A stretch of DNA of 31,119 nt from a virus. The stretch is from the IMG/VR virus record IMGVR_UViG_3300025655_000180, positions 1 to 31,119 of that record; one strand, given 5' to 3'. The notes below the pieces were generated by a model. It was not told where the DNA came from. It made no database searches and saw nothing but the letters and a program-made list of their open reading frames with translations. A program made the position numbers and the translations under genes. Below, piece by piece: positions 21,043-31,071 of the stretch (positions are counted from its first letter, which is position 1; each line of letters starts with the position of its first letter).

Positions 21043-21359
21043 CGGCGTTTTGCACAGTTCAATTCGGCGTTGCAGGACGCTACAGAGAACTAAAAGAAGC
21101 CGAAAAATATAACAAAGTGCTAGGAAAACCTAGACCGAAAGAGTTAGACGAGTTAGAAGAAGCCGAAGGCAATTTATGCTTTTGGTCTAACAAGTTTCTA
21201 GACCTTTGGCACTTGTGCCAGAGTTGGGACGGTGCAGGTAAGATAAGGCTAGAAACTGTCAAAACTTGTTGTGAAGATGTTAAAATATTGTATAGAACGG
21301 AGACACGCCGGATAATTCTATCAATCGAAAATCTGTACAGGAATTTCGATAGGGGTTAA
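21039..21359 (+). CDS. Frameshifted extension of the tail chaperone (T part of GT)
   Basis: This is not an independent gene in my view. Reading in the -1 frame from 21039 gives about 106 residues: VTAFCTVQFGVAGRYRELKE, then PKELDELEEAEGNLCFWSNK and RIILSIENLYRNFDRG. The frame is open from the slippery heptamer to its TAA at 21357-21359, with no strong internal start. A GTG at 21117 was a possible but unneeded start. The product fused to the short form makes the GT protein, which is needed for tail assembly in lambda-like phages. The next gene starts four bases later, with AGGGG upstream. Confidence 0.8.
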   Translation, partial: VTAFCTVQFGVAGRYRELKEAEKYNKVLGKPRPKELDELEEAEGNLCFWSNKFLDLWHLCQSWDGAGKIRLETVKTCCEDVKILYRTETRRIILSIENLYRNFDRG

Positions 21360-21362
21360 AGC

Positions 21363-24300
21363 ATGGCAGATATCGAAGTTTTTGGAATAGGATTAGATAC
21401 AAGTAGCGCAGTACGTAACGCCAAAAACTTAGAAAAGGCATTACTAGACGTTTCTAAAAGCTCCGGCAAAGTAACCAAATCCGGTGAGAGCATGGCCGGT
21501 GCTATGCTCAAGTCTCAAATAGCTTTTGCAGCACTTTCCAAAGCTGCCAACTTTTTAACCGACCAGTTAAAACAATCTGTTACAGTCGGCGCAAGCTTTG
21601 AACAACAGATGGCCAAGGTTGGCGCAGTCTCTAAAGCTACAGCAGAACAGCAAAAAGCCTTAAGTGCAGCAGCTAAGGAGATGGGCAGAACTACCCAATT
21701 TAGCGCAACCGAGGCAGCATCCGCACTTGAAGCAATGAGCCGAGCCGGTTTTAAGGCTCAGCAAAGCATCGCAGCACTGCCGAAAGTTTTACAGCTTTCA
21801 GCAGCTTCCGGCGTTTCATTAGGGGAGTCTGCGGATATCGTGACTAATGTCATGAGTTCAATGGGAAAACAAGTATCAGAGCTTAGCCATGTCAATAACG
21901 TTTTAGTCGAGACTTTTACAAGCAGCAACACCACATTAGAAAGCTTGGCGAGTTCGATAAGTTATGCCGGAGGTATTGCAGCAACTACCGGAGTTAGTTT
22001 TGAGCAGCTTAACGGATTTCTAGGGATATTCGGAAATGCCGGAGTATCTGGCACTCGAGCCGGTACAGCACTGCGTCAAGCGATGGCAACACTTATTGAC
22101 CCGACAAAAAAAGCAGCGGATACGCTTAGATCTTTGAATGTAGAAGTAGGCCAAAATCTGGTTGAAACTCTCAGAGATCTCGAGCGAGCAGGTGCAAGCA
22201 GCAAGGATATGATAGCTATCTTTGGCACTGAAGCCGGAGGCGCATTATTGACCTTACAGCAAAGCGGAGGAATCGCAGCAGTTGAGGAAATGGCGCACCA
22301 ACTTAAAAACGTGGGTGACGTTGCCGACGAGATAGCCAAAAAGCAAATGGACACGCTGCAAGGCTCATTCACAAAGTTAAGCTCTGCGGTTGAAGGTATT
22401 CGAATTAGTATTTTCGAAGATTTAATTAGAGACGATCTAAAAATATTCATCGACGGCTTGACCGAGAGCATTCAGAACAATGAGCAGAGCTTTAGAGCAG
22501 TTGTAGAAGTCGGCAAGATAATAGTCGAGCAGTTTACAAATATCGTTGGTAAAACTTCCGATGCTTCCGGAAAAGTTGAAGATTTAACCGGCAAAACTAC
22601 CGGATTAACAGAAGCTTTCTCATTTGCCGGTAAAGTTATGCTCACTCTCGGCGAGGGTTTTAACTTCATCATAGACACAATAGGCACAGCTACGAGAGTC
22701 TATGCAGGTTTTATAACGACATGGGCTGAAGGCTTCGGAGATGCTTCAAGTATATTAGTCACTTTTGGTCAATTGTTGAAAGCAGGACTAACAGGTAATT
22801 TAACAGAAGCGGAGTCATTCGCTACTGCTTTGCGTGGAGGAATCGAGGACGCAACCGATAGCGCAAAAAACAGTCTTAGAACTTTAGGCGAAGATATCAG
22901 CGGTTTTGCAGACAGGACAACAGCAGCAATAAAACGACTCGACAAGGGTTATTTGGATCTAGATAAAGCAGCAAGACTCCAGAAAAAAACAACAGAAGAA
23001 CAAACTAAAGCAATAGATCACAACAGAGATGTTGTAGACGATCAAACCAAAGCAGTAGGCGACCAAACCAAGAAAACGAAAGATCTAACAGATAAAACGA
23101 AAGATCTAAACACAGAGAACGACAAAGCAACCGAAGCAATAAAGAAAGTTACACAAGCGCAAAAGCAACAGGAAATTGCAACAGGCCGAACAACTCAAGC
23201 AATAGAAAGACAAGCAAAAACACAAATAGAAGCAATACAAGCACAAGCGCAAGCAGCAGAAGTAGTAGAAAGAGCAAGCCGATTTCCTGCCGGTTCAAGC
23301 TTCGGGAGCGACTGGTCAGATTATGTTAAGTCACAAGGCTTTTCAATTGTCACGCAAGCAGCAAGACCAAGAGCCACACAGCCAACACAAACAATGAGCT
23401 TCGGCGGTTTTGGTGGAGGTGTACAGCAGACAACTCAATCTAGTTCAAACTTGAGCAACCTGTTAACACGTTACGAGCGACTTTCCGAGCAGATCACTGA
23501 TTTTATAACTAAAGATGTTTCACTTGATATCAAGCTTGCAGACGCTCAACAAGAGTTACGCAATCTATCGGTAGAGCTTGCAAGCCTAAACGAGGGGCAG
23601 CTTGAGGAGCGCATCAAGTTATCAGAGCAGTATTTCGCACAGGTGCAAGCGGTTGACAGACTTCAGACACAGATAGCAGCACAGCAGCAATCGGCATTGA
23701 ACCAACAGCAAAGCAGCGCAGAAGGAATCGGTGGAATATTAGATTCTGTTCTAGCTGATTTGAACGATTTAACAGTTGGGGATATCAGCGGAGCTATACC
23801 AGTTGAAAAGTTTGATTTACTGAAAAAGCAGTTTGAAGCAACTAGTGCAGCGATTGACAAAATAGATTTCTCAGAGATCACAAAAGCAGATCAAGAACTC
23901 ATTGCACAATTCAGTAATGTTAGTAAGACATTCTTAGAGCAAGCCAAAACAGTTTTCGGCAATGATGCAAATTATGAGTCAATGCAAAACGATGTCAAAA
24001 AAGAATTTGATGACCTTGCAGCTAATTTAGTAACTGCAATGGCAGCAGCAGACCCAACAACTTTTGAAGACAACTTAAACAAGTTGAAAACAAGCTTTGC
24101 ATTTCTGGATGAAGCCACAAAGAATTTAACAACGAGCAGCGAAGGAGCTAAGGATTCAATTTCTGGCGATGGAAACCTTAACAGTTCACTAGCAGGACTC
24201 AAGACAAAAAGCGACAGTGCAACAAGTGCGCTTTCAGGCGATGGAAAGCTCAACAGCTCAATAGATGGACTAGGAACAGCAAGCACAACAACAAAAACAA

Positions 24301-25214
24301 AAACCGGAACCTTTGCGGAAACTCTCGCAAGTTTAGAAACTCAGCTAGACGAAAACTCTACAGCTACAAAAGAAACTAAGAAAGAGACGACAGATTTATC
24401 CAATACGCTTGTATCGACAACGAATCCAATATCCGTAGCAAATACCAACTTACAAGCAATCGCAAGTAATACAGAGCAAATTTTCGGTAAAATACTAGCA
24501 GATTCTAACGCATTAAAAGTGGCGTTAAATCAGGAAAAAGACGAATACACACAAAAGAAGTTAGAACTTGAACAAATAGAAACATTTGGTCAATACGTAG
24601 AAACAAATGGAAAACTTCAAGGGCTTACTCAAGCCGGTGGAATACTGCAATCTATTGTTGCCGGAGATGGTGACATAAAAATAGCAGCAGGAGGGCAAGA
24701 GGCGTATATAAAAAGGGCAGCCGGAACAGTACAAAGTTTTTATAATTCTTTTGGTGCGCTCGTTGGAACAATAACAAAAAATGAGTTCGGCGAAGAGATA
24801 TCTAATACTTTAGGCTCTAATATTTACGACAGCAGGAGAACGACAGAAACGACCAGATACATATATGATTATTTTGCCGGTGGTAAAACTCAGCAACTAG
24901 GTATCACATCTAGACCATTCGCACAGGGAGCCTGGAACATTAACGGAACCGTTCAGCCTGCAATGCTTCACAGGGGCGAGATGGTAATAAGACAAGATGA
25001 CGCACCGGCGGTACGTAGTTACTTAAGCAGCACAGGAGCAAGTAGCAAATACGGCGCACCTATGTCCGAGGCTCCGAGCTACGACACAGCCCGAACAATC
25101 GAGCTATTATCTCTAATACTTGAGCAGTTAAGAGACCAAAGAGATCCAACGGTCTACCTAAATGCTAGAAAAGTCAGCGAAGAATTGCAGAGATACAGAG
25201 GCTTAAGCGCATGA
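21363..25214 (+). CDS. Tail tape measure protein
   Basis: The 1,283-residue protein sets tail length and is the longest product here. Residues about 85-310 match the tape measure core (GASFEQQMAKVGAVSKATAE, ALEAMSRAGFKAQQSI, GGALLTLQQSGG). A hydrophobic stretch lies near 420-460. Long Gln/Lys-rich helical segments (about 530-640; KTKDLTDKTKDLN) and further coiled-coil blocks follow. The C-terminal signature PAMLHRGEMVI lies near 1197. At roughly 1.5 angstrom per residue the tail would be about 190 nm. Strong helical repeats with Ser/Thr runs suggest no protease domain. It overlaps the next gene by four bases. Many open frames lie opposite it; these are artefacts of its composition. Confidence 0.95.
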   Translation: MADIEVFGIGLDTSSAVRNAKNLEKALLDVSKSSGKVTKSGESMAGAMLKSQIAFAALSKAANFLTDQLKQSVTVGASFEQQMAKVGAVSKATAEQQKALSAAAKEMGRTTQFSATEAASALEAMSRAGFKAQQSIAALPKVLQLSAASGVSLGESADIVTNVMSSMGKQVSELSHVNNVLVETFTSSNTTLESLASSISYAGGIAATTGVSFEQLNGFLGIFGNAGVSGTRAGTALRQAMATLIDPTKKAADTLRSLNVEVGQNLVETLRDLERAGASSKDMIAIFGTEAGGALLTLQQSGGIAAVEEMAHQLKNVGDVADEIAKKQMDTLQGSFTKLSSAVEGIRISIFEDLIRDDLKIFIDGLTESIQNNEQSFRAVVEVGKIIVEQFTNIVGKTSDASGKVEDLTGKTTGLTEAFSFAGKVMLTLGEGFNFIIDTIGTATRVYAGFITTWAEGFGDASSILVTFGQLLKAGLTGNLTEAESFATALRGGIEDATDSAKNSLRTLGEDISGFADRTTAAIKRLDKGYLDLDKAARLQKKTTEEQTKAIDHNRDVVDDQTKAVGDQTKKTKDLTDKTKDLNTENDKATEAIKKVTQAQKQQEIATGRTTQAIERQAKTQIEAIQAQAQAAEVVERASRFPAGSSFGSDWSDYVKSQGFSIVTQAARPRATQPTQTMSFGGFGGGVQQTTQSSSNLSNLLTRYERLSEQITDFITKDVSLDIKLADAQQELRNLSVELASLNEGQLEERIKLSEQYFAQVQAVDRLQTQIAAQQQSALNQQQSSAEGIGGILDSVLADLNDLTVGDISGAIPVEKFDLLKKQFEATSAAIDKIDFSEITKADQELIAQFSNVSKTFLEQAKTVFGNDANYESMQNDVKKEFDDLAANLVTAMAAADPTTFEDNLNKLKTSFAFLDEATKNLTTSSEGAKDSISGDGNLNSSLAGLKTKSDSATSALSGDGKLNSSIDGLGTASTTTKTKTGTFAETLASLETQLDENSTATKETKKETTDLSNTLVSTTNPISVANTNLQAIASNTEQIFGKILADSNALKVALNQEKDEYTQKKLELEQIETFGQYVETNGKLQGLTQAGGILQSIVAGDGDIKIAAGGQEAYIKRAAGTVQSFYNSFGALVGTITKNEFGEEISNTLGSNIYDSRRTTETTRYIYDYFAGGKTQQLGITSRPFAQGAWNINGTVQPAMLHRGEMVIRQDDAPAVRSYLSSTGASSKYGAPMSEAPSYDTARTIELLSLILEQLRDQRDPTVYLNARKVSEELQRYRGLSA

Positions 25215-27145
25215 TACATTTAGAATGCAAACAAGACTTTTATACTAGCTCCACAGTTAGCTTTTCCGGCAATTCAATTGCAACAAGTGCAAATGATTTT
25301 TCCGGCTTCAATGTCGGCGACAAGATCATAATTAAGGGCAGCCTAAACGCAGCTAATGACGTGCAGCGTAAGATTGTAACCGTTTCATCATCTGCTTTAG
25401 TGGTAGACGGCGCAGCACTTACAACGCAATCAGCAGGACTTGAAATAACTATTCAAAAGATCGAATTCTTCTCTGATCCAGACGGTTATTATCAAGACCA
25501 GAGAGGAACCACACAGTACTTTTTTTGCGGAATTATAAACTTCGGTGAGGTGAGTTATACAGAGGATAGCGGATTTGTGAAGCTGAACGATGGAACAGTA
25601 ACGTTAAAGCGAAAAGGCTTACTAGGCGAAGACGGCCAGACTATTTTCGACTTGTCCGATAAAACAAAACTATTTGAATTCTACGTTAAATTCGACAGCT
25701 TTGTTTTGTTTGATAATGTCAAGGGAATCATCCGAGATCTTGACGAGCTTTCGATAGTTTTTCAACTCAAGTCAGATATCTATGATTCTGATTGGCTTGA
25801 TCCGGCGCAGGATATCAATAACCCGAGTTCTTTTACTCAAGGGCGAGTACTGCCAAAGGTTATAGGTACATTAAATAATTTTAGCCCCCTATTGCAAGAC
25901 GACAATAATTTAGAATATTACACAGGAGGCACAACTTTAACGGCAGTTTATGAGGGTGCACAATATAGAGCTTTTGAAAATGTCACGACTAGTTACACCT
26001 ATCCGCAGGACATAAATTACGGCGATTATCATTACACAAGAACAAACAACGCCGGAACAGCGACAATGAGCCCAACAGGAGCGAATACAAATAATACAGA
26101 TTGGTCACACCACGGAGCAGCAGATCCGGCATACGACGACTTCGAGTCAACTGCTTTTAATTTCACTTTGCAAGGACTAGCACCAGTTAATGAGATTTCG
26201 ATAGACATTCAAGGCGAATACAACACGCTAGAGACTTTAGCCGAAACCCTTTCGGGGCTTGTTCAAGTCAGAGATCAAAAGCTTATCAACAATACGATAA
26301 GCTTCACAGCATCAACAAAGCGTATAAGCTCCACAAGTCCGATATTTCTAGGTTTTACAGGAGCTGATACCGATATCACAGGTCAAAGAATAGAGATATC
26401 TGGAAGTACGTCGAATAACGGTTATTATAGAATCAGCTCAGTCGATGCGTCTGGATATTATGTTGTCGTGACCGGTACGCTTGTAGATGAGTCAGCAGGA
26501 AACACCGTAACGCTTCAAGGCTACTATGGATTCAGTAAAGAGCACTCAAGCGCAACCGCAGCGATTAATTATGGTTTTGTAACTCAGCAAAAAATACTCG
26601 ATGTTTTGAAGGGAATTTGTGCATATCACGAGCACATATTTATATTTGATCGAGCAGCTAAATTAATGTATTTGATCGACAAAGAGCAATATTCAAGTAG
26701 TAAATCGCTCGATCAGTATTCAATCAATCGTGATGAGGGCGTAAGCTATCTTACAAAAGATGTTTTATTTTCTTTTGCTAGTAACTGGATCCAGAGAATA
26801 GCAATTGCAAGCCCTCAAAGCGTTTTGAATCTAGAGACAAAAACGGAAGTTACAACCGGTATCGACGTGGGCACAACTGAAACAGTACAGGCATTTGATT
26901 TGAATGCAAGTGCTATAACAACAGCACTGACAAAAAAGAAGGATCTTTTTTTAGACTGGGACAGAATTCAGATTGTTTACACAATTGACGGCGAAGGAAT
27001 AGACAGTTCGATATTTCCAGGCCAACGGGTGCAATTTACTGATTGGATTAGCGGAGATCTACACATCCAAGAAATAGCTTGGGACTTTTCAAGCGGTCAA
27101 ACAACCATTCGAGGAATAGCGCAGAACATAACTTTTGGAGATTAG
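25211..27145 (+). CDS. Tail tip/baseplate protein with inserted beta domains
   Basis: The 644-residue product follows the tape measure, where distal tail or hub genes lie. It is not matched to one family with certainty. Two copies of a small beta domain are visible: residues about 14-84 (FNVGDKIIIKGSLNAAND, then TQSAGLEITIQKI) and about 359-440 (ITGQRIEISGSTSNNGYYRI, then LVDESAGNTVTLQGY). The C-terminal part has IQIVYTIDGEGIDSSIFPGQ, GDLHIQEIAWDF and a final strand set like tail hub proteins. It overlaps the tape measure end. It probably sits at the tail tip and joins the fibre. Confidence 0.65.
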   Translation: MIHLECKQDFYTSSTVSFSGNSIATSANDFSGFNVGDKIIIKGSLNAANDVQRKIVTVSSSALVVDGAALTTQSAGLEITIQKIEFFSDPDGYYQDQRGTTQYFFCGIINFGEVSYTEDSGFVKLNDGTVTLKRKGLLGEDGQTIFDLSDKTKLFEFYVKFDSFVLFDNVKGIIRDLDELSIVFQLKSDIYDSDWLDPAQDINNPSSFTQGRVLPKVIGTLNNFSPLLQDDNNLEYYTGGTTLTAVYEGAQYRAFENVTTSYTYPQDINYGDYHYTRTNNAGTATMSPTGANTNNTDWSHHGAADPAYDDFESTAFNFTLQGLAPVNEISIDIQGEYNTLETLAETLSGLVQVRDQKLINNTISFTASTKRISSTSPIFLGFTGADTDITGQRIEISGSTSNNGYYRISSVDASGYYVVVTGTLVDESAGNTVTLQGYYGFSKEHSSATAAINYGFVTQQKILDVLKGICAYHEHIFIFDRAAKLMYLIDKEQYSSSKSLDQYSINRDEGVSYLTKDVLFSFASNWIQRIAIASPQSVLNLETKTEVTTGIDVGTTETVQAFDLNASAITTALTKKKDLFLDWDRIQIVYTIDGEGIDSSIFPGQRVQFTDWISGDLHIQEIAWDFSSGQTTIRGIAQNITFGD

Positions 27146-27148
27146 AAA

Positions 27149-28162
27149 ATGCAGATAGTTAAAACAAATAATTTAGTTTCTGTTGTTGCGATGAGCAATG
27201 AAGACCCAGTTTACCCAAAAGAAAACGCAATAAATAAACAGCCGATGCAAATCGCAAAAAGCAGCTCAACGAGTTCTGACATATTAATATCTTGCGGTTC
27301 GATTGATACTGTTTCATTTTTCAATGTTTCCGCAGAACAAGGAATATTACAAATCGTCGATCATAACTCCACAGTGCCAGTAGAATCAGGCACAACGATA
27401 AGCGCAACAAATCCGAGCACTTTCTCGGCTTCGGGTAGCGTAGACCTTTCAGTCTTCTCAAACGGCGACACAATAGCGGTGTATGGATTCCAAAATTCAG
27501 CGAATAACGGACTTTTTACAGTTTCCGGTACTCCTACCGCCACAAGTCTAACAATCGCCGAAACTAGTTTAGTTACAGAATCGGCAGGTGAAGCGGTGAA
27601 GATTGTACGCTTTAACACTAGTGATTGTGTTGTGAATCAAACTATCAGTTTTTCGTTTTGTAAGACTTACACCGATTACTTCACTGGTCAATCTATATTA
27701 ATCGACAAGTATTATTTGCAGCTCACTGACATTTTGACAGATGCAACCATGCGAGTACAAATCACAAAGAGCACAGGCAATCCGAGCATAGGCCTTGTGT
27801 TTGCCGGAATCGGGCGCAGTTTTGGCGTTGCTCAGTATGGCACAAGTAAAAATATAGAAGATAATTCGATATACCGTAAAAGCTCTAACGGTTCGCTTAA
27901 TCAAGTAATTAGACCTGTAAATTTTAACGCTACTGCAAGTGTTTCATGCTCTCGACAAGAAGCAATCGGTTTAGAAAACTTATGGAAATACAACAATTCA
28001 GACTACAAAGTATTTGTGTTAAAGCCAAGCAATACAGATGGTTTTATTTCACAACTATTACTTTATGGTAAAATTGAACGCAAGCCAGCGGTGACTTGGA
28101 ATCGTCCAGACCGCTTCGGTTATTCGCTCAATATTTCGAGCATTGGAGGATATCAATCGTGA
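27149..28162 (+). CDS. Tail tip protein, unknown, with one inserted beta domain
   Basis: The 337-residue product starts MQIVKTNNLVSVVAMSNED and is beta-rich. Residues about 79-153 form one copy of the inserted domain found in the tail tube and upstream tip proteins (FSNGDTIAVYGFQNSANNGL, then LVTESAGEAVKIVRF). The rest includes a central DYFTGQSILIDKYYLQLT and a C-terminal SLNISSIGGYQS. Four bases of its end overlap the fibre start. The position between hub and fibre suggests a tail-tip adaptor, inferred from order. Confidence 0.6.
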   Translation: MQIVKTNNLVSVVAMSNEDPVYPKENAINKQPMQIAKSSSTSSDILISCGSIDTVSFFNVSAEQGILQIVDHNSTVPVESGTTISATNPSTFSASGSVDLSVFSNGDTIAVYGFQNSANNGLFTVSGTPTATSLTIAETSLVTESAGEAVKIVRFNTSDCVVNQTISFSFCKTYTDYFTGQSILIDKYYLQLTDILTDATMRVQITKSTGNPSIGLVFAGIGRSFGVAQYGTSKNIEDNSIYRKSSNGSLNQVIRPVNFNATASVSCSRQEAIGLENLWKYNNSDYKVFVLKPSNTDGFISQLLLYGKIERKPAVTWNRPDRFGYSLNISSIGGYQS

Positions 28163-30363
28163 CAGTCCCAACTATTAGCAATTTACCAACCGTACCGGCG
28201 ACTTCAGACCCGAATTTTGAAACCGAAGCACCGGCACTTTTTAATCACATAAAAAACACTTTTGTGTCGGAAATGAATTCTGCTATCAGCTTTATTAATT
28301 CGTCTACTTTCGACGCAACTGTTGAATTCAAAAATGCAAATTTCACAGCAGCTCGAAACTTTTTATATATGATCGACACGTCAAGCGCAGCTGTATCAGT
28401 CACTCTACCGCTCAATCCATCCACAGGCGATCAACTGCTATTGATGGATCAAAAGCGCAGCTTTGGAACTAACAACCTAACGATCGGTAGGAACAGCCAG
28501 AACATAAACGGCGCAGCTTCTGACGTTGTTAGCAAAAGCACCGGCGCATTGATTCGCTGTATCTTTCAAAGCACTTACGGTTGGACGGTAGACTTATACG
28601 AAGGTCAATGGGAGAGCGGAACAACTGCCGGTGATTTGGTTTACAACGGTGGTAATGTAGGGATAGGGACGAGTGCGCCGGATGCGAAATTAAATATATT
28701 CGACGCTAATCCAGTTATTCAGCAAACTTACAGAACAGCAAGAACCGATGCAAACGAATACATCGCCGGAGGTTTAGAATCTTATTTTGTTACGAGAGAT
28801 GGGAACACAAATTTAGGTGCTTATATTTACGTCAAAGACGTAAATACTAATTCAAGCTTTCCAACAACTATTCGAGGCGGTGAGATATCTATAGGTACAG
28901 TCAACGGAAGCTCCGGCAGTTTTTCAGATGCTGTAGAAAGGTTAAGAATAGACGCAGACGGCAAAGTCGGCATCGGAGAGACTGACCCCGATGCGCCTTT
29001 GCACGTTGATTCAAGCACAGGCAATCTGGTAGCAAAATTTAGCAGCAGCGACGAAGATGCATATATTTCTTTTGAGGATGACGGCACAACTACACCGCCC
29101 CTTGTAGGTGCAAATGACAATGATTTAGTTCTTTGGACAAATAATCAAAAAAGGGTAACAATCAACTCCTCCGGAGCTGTTCTAATTGGAAATTCTTCTA
29201 GTATCAGTTCTAGTAATTTATTAGAGGTGAAAGGTTCTCAGTATAACTATTTAACGAATCAAGGAATAAGTATATCACCTGCTGATGGAAACTCATCTCA
29301 ACAAATATATACGAACTATTCATCTGGAGGTTCGGAACAATCTTTAGCATTAGGGACTTTTTCAAATAGAAGTAACCAACTTTTCTTGAGAACTAACGGA
29401 AACGTCGGCATCGGAACTAGTTCGCCAAATTCAATTTTAGAGATGAATTCCACATCAAACACGATTTGTACAATCAAAGCGAGTTCAAGTCATGTTTCTG
29501 CAATCGATTTCGCAGATGCAGATGCATCTCAGAGAGGATATATCAGATACAATCATTCAGATGATTCTATGCAGCTCTGGAGCGCAGGATCAAACAGATT
29601 AACGATTGACTCCTCCGGCAACGTAGGCATCGGAACGAATGCGCCTCCTACAGGATATCGTTTAGATGTTACAGGAGGACGTGCGGTAGTTCGAGGAAGT
29701 ACGGAAGGTGTTTTAGTGCTTGACGATTCTGGAATTGCAGATGCTTCGAGGCCCATGCAATATATTTCCTCGGACGGAGGAACGCTTAAATTAGGTAATG
29801 CAAATAGAACTACTGCGAATGGGACGACTAATTCAGTCAATAGAATGGTTATTGATTCTGACGGCAACGTCGAAGTATCCACAGGCAACCTAGTTATAGG
29901 CACCGCAGGCAAAGGGATTGATTTTGGTGTCGCTTCTGGATCTGTGACTAGTCAGCTTTTAGACGATTATGAGGAAGGGACTTGGGGTCCAGTTGTAGCT
30001 GATGCGTCGAGCGGTGGAAATACTGCGTCAGGTAGCTTTAGCGGAACTTATACCAAAGTTGGGCGAATTGTTACAGTGCATTGCTACGCATTAAATATAA
30101 ACACATCTGGGATGACTTCTACAAATAGTTTAGTGATTAGAAACTTACCGTTTCAAAATGCCGGACTAATTGCAAAATATGGAGCAGTTCGGCTCGATTC
30201 GGTTACTTTTTCGGGTTATTGTGTGGCTCAAATCGGGGGCAGTGCTAGTCATGTTTCGATCATTGAAAATAAAAGCGGATTAAGTAATAGTGGTTTGACT
30301 GTTTCAGATTTGACAAGCGGAGTATCAGATATATATTTCGGCTTGACTTACGAAACTAGCTAA
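28159..30363 (+). CDS. Tail fibre/receptor-binding protein
   Basis: The 734-residue product begins with a GTG at 28159, supported by GGAGG nine bases upstream; the frame is open further upstream but that region overlaps the previous gene. The N-terminal block (LPTVPATSDPNFETEAPALF) is a usual fibre attachment element. Four GNVGIGT-type repeats (near residues 164, 267, 413 and 486) mark a trimeric beta shaft. The end carries LDDYEEGTWGPVV and FSGTYTKVGRIVTVHC, the common C-terminal tip of phage fibres. It binds the host receptor. The GNVGIGT repeats are often swapped between phages. Confidence 0.85.
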   Translation: MTVPTISNLPTVPATSDPNFETEAPALFNHIKNTFVSEMNSAISFINSSTFDATVEFKNANFTAARNFLYMIDTSSAAVSVTLPLNPSTGDQLLLMDQKRSFGTNNLTIGRNSQNINGAASDVVSKSTGALIRCIFQSTYGWTVDLYEGQWESGTTAGDLVYNGGNVGIGTSAPDAKLNIFDANPVIQQTYRTARTDANEYIAGGLESYFVTRDGNTNLGAYIYVKDVNTNSSFPTTIRGGEISIGTVNGSSGSFSDAVERLRIDADGKVGIGETDPDAPLHVDSSTGNLVAKFSSSDEDAYISFEDDGTTTPPLVGANDNDLVLWTNNQKRVTINSSGAVLIGNSSSISSSNLLEVKGSQYNYLTNQGISISPADGNSSQQIYTNYSSGGSEQSLALGTFSNRSNQLFLRTNGNVGIGTSSPNSILEMNSTSNTICTIKASSSHVSAIDFADADASQRGYIRYNHSDDSMQLWSAGSNRLTIDSSGNVGIGTNAPPTGYRLDVTGGRAVVRGSTEGVLVLDDSGIADASRPMQYISSDGGTLKLGNANRTTANGTTNSVNRMVIDSDGNVEVSTGNLVIGTAGKGIDFGVASGSVTSQLLDDYEEGTWGPVVADASSGGNTASGSFSGTYTKVGRIVTVHCYALNINTSGMTSTNSLVIRNLPFQNAGLIAKYGAVRLDSVTFSGYCVAQIGGSASHVSIIENKSGLSNSGLTVSDLTSGVSDIYFGLTYETS

Positions 30364-30375
30364 GGAGCAAAAATA

Positions 30376-30855
30376 ATGGCATTAACTGAAAAACAATACA
30401 TTAACAAAATCGAGTTTTTACATACTGGTGACGTGCAAGTCAGGGAATCAACAGAAGTGTACAGAGATGAGCAAATGATTGCTCAGGAATACCATAGACG
30501 TGTAGTTTCTGCTGATGAGCAACTTGACGGCCCACTAGCGGAACGCTTGGAGGGTATACAGCTTGAAGTTGTTGCCGAGCGTAACAGCTTGAGAGAAGAG
30601 AAAGCAAAGCTAGAAACACAGAAAGCAGATCTTGAAAAGCAAGTTAGCGACAAGGACGCAGAGCTTCAAGCAAAAGACGCAGAACTCCAGAAAGCACAAG
30701 AAGAGCATCAAAAAACTATAGAGAATTACGATTTACTTGTAGAAGCTAAAAAGCTAGTCGAAGATGAGCTTGCACTTGCTAAGCAAGAGTTAGAAAGTCT
30801 AAAGCCAATCGAAGATGCACAAGAAGAGGTACAAGAACAAGAGGTGCAGGCATGA
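30376..30855 (+). CDS. Coiled-coil tail-associated protein, unknown
   Basis: The 159-residue product starts MALTEKQYINKIEFLHTGDV, a short beta-like N-terminal segment resembling a common phage protein domain. Then residues about 65-145 form a long coiled coil (EEKAKLETQKADLEKQVSDK) with a highly acidic end (EEVQEQEVQA). A strong GGAG site is present. It overlaps the next start by four bases. It may attach to the fibre or help its folding. Confidence 0.65.
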   Translation: MALTEKQYINKIEFLHTGDVQVRESTEVYRDEQMIAQEYHRRVVSADEQLDGPLAERLEGIQLEVVAERNSLREEKAKLETQKADLEKQVSDKDAELQAKDAELQKAQEEHQKTIENYDLLVEAKKLVEDELALAKQELESLKPIEDAQEEVQEQEVQA

Positions 30856-31064
30856 AAAAGGAAATCAAAACAAAACTGAAAGAAGAAAAGCTTGACGGTA
30901 AAAAGCTTGTAACAGAGCTAGTCGTACATCTTCAAGACGGGCGAGAAGTCGGCAGAGAAAAGCGAGTATACGAAGTTGCAGAAAAGCAGCCGGAAAAAAA
31001 GCTAAGTAAATCAGCTAAAGATATCGTTCTTGGGGCTCTCCAAGGTGCGGAAAAATTGGTATAA
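30852..31064 (+). CDS. Small basic protein, unknown
   Basis: The 70-residue product is charged (MKKEIKTKLKEEKLDGKK) and beta-helical in appearance, with TELVVHLQDGREVGREKRVY in the middle and a small helical end (LSKSAKDIVLGALQGAEKLV). It overlaps the coiled-coil gene as ATGA. Its stop lies inside the next promoter. It is not recognised. Confidence 0.6.
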   Translation: MKKEIKTKLKEEKLDGKKLVTELVVHLQDGREVGREKRVYEVAEKQPEKKLSKSAKDIVLGALQGAEKLV

Positions 31065-31065
31065 T
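31057..31065 (+). promoter_or_regulatory. Extended -10 promoter, probably leaderless
   Basis: TG-G-TATAAT is identical to the box at 9447-9455, and again the ATG starts exactly seven bases after its last T. The stop codon of the preceding gene lies inside it (TAA at 31062-31064). No ribosome site precedes the ATG. Confidence 0.55.
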
Positions 31066-31071
31066 AGTGTT

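Noticed and set aside
22076-22471. Long open frames on the minus strand opposite the tape measure and fibre genes
   Set aside because: They arise from the composition of the repetitive plus-strand genes, lack ribosome sites and have no recognisable domain.
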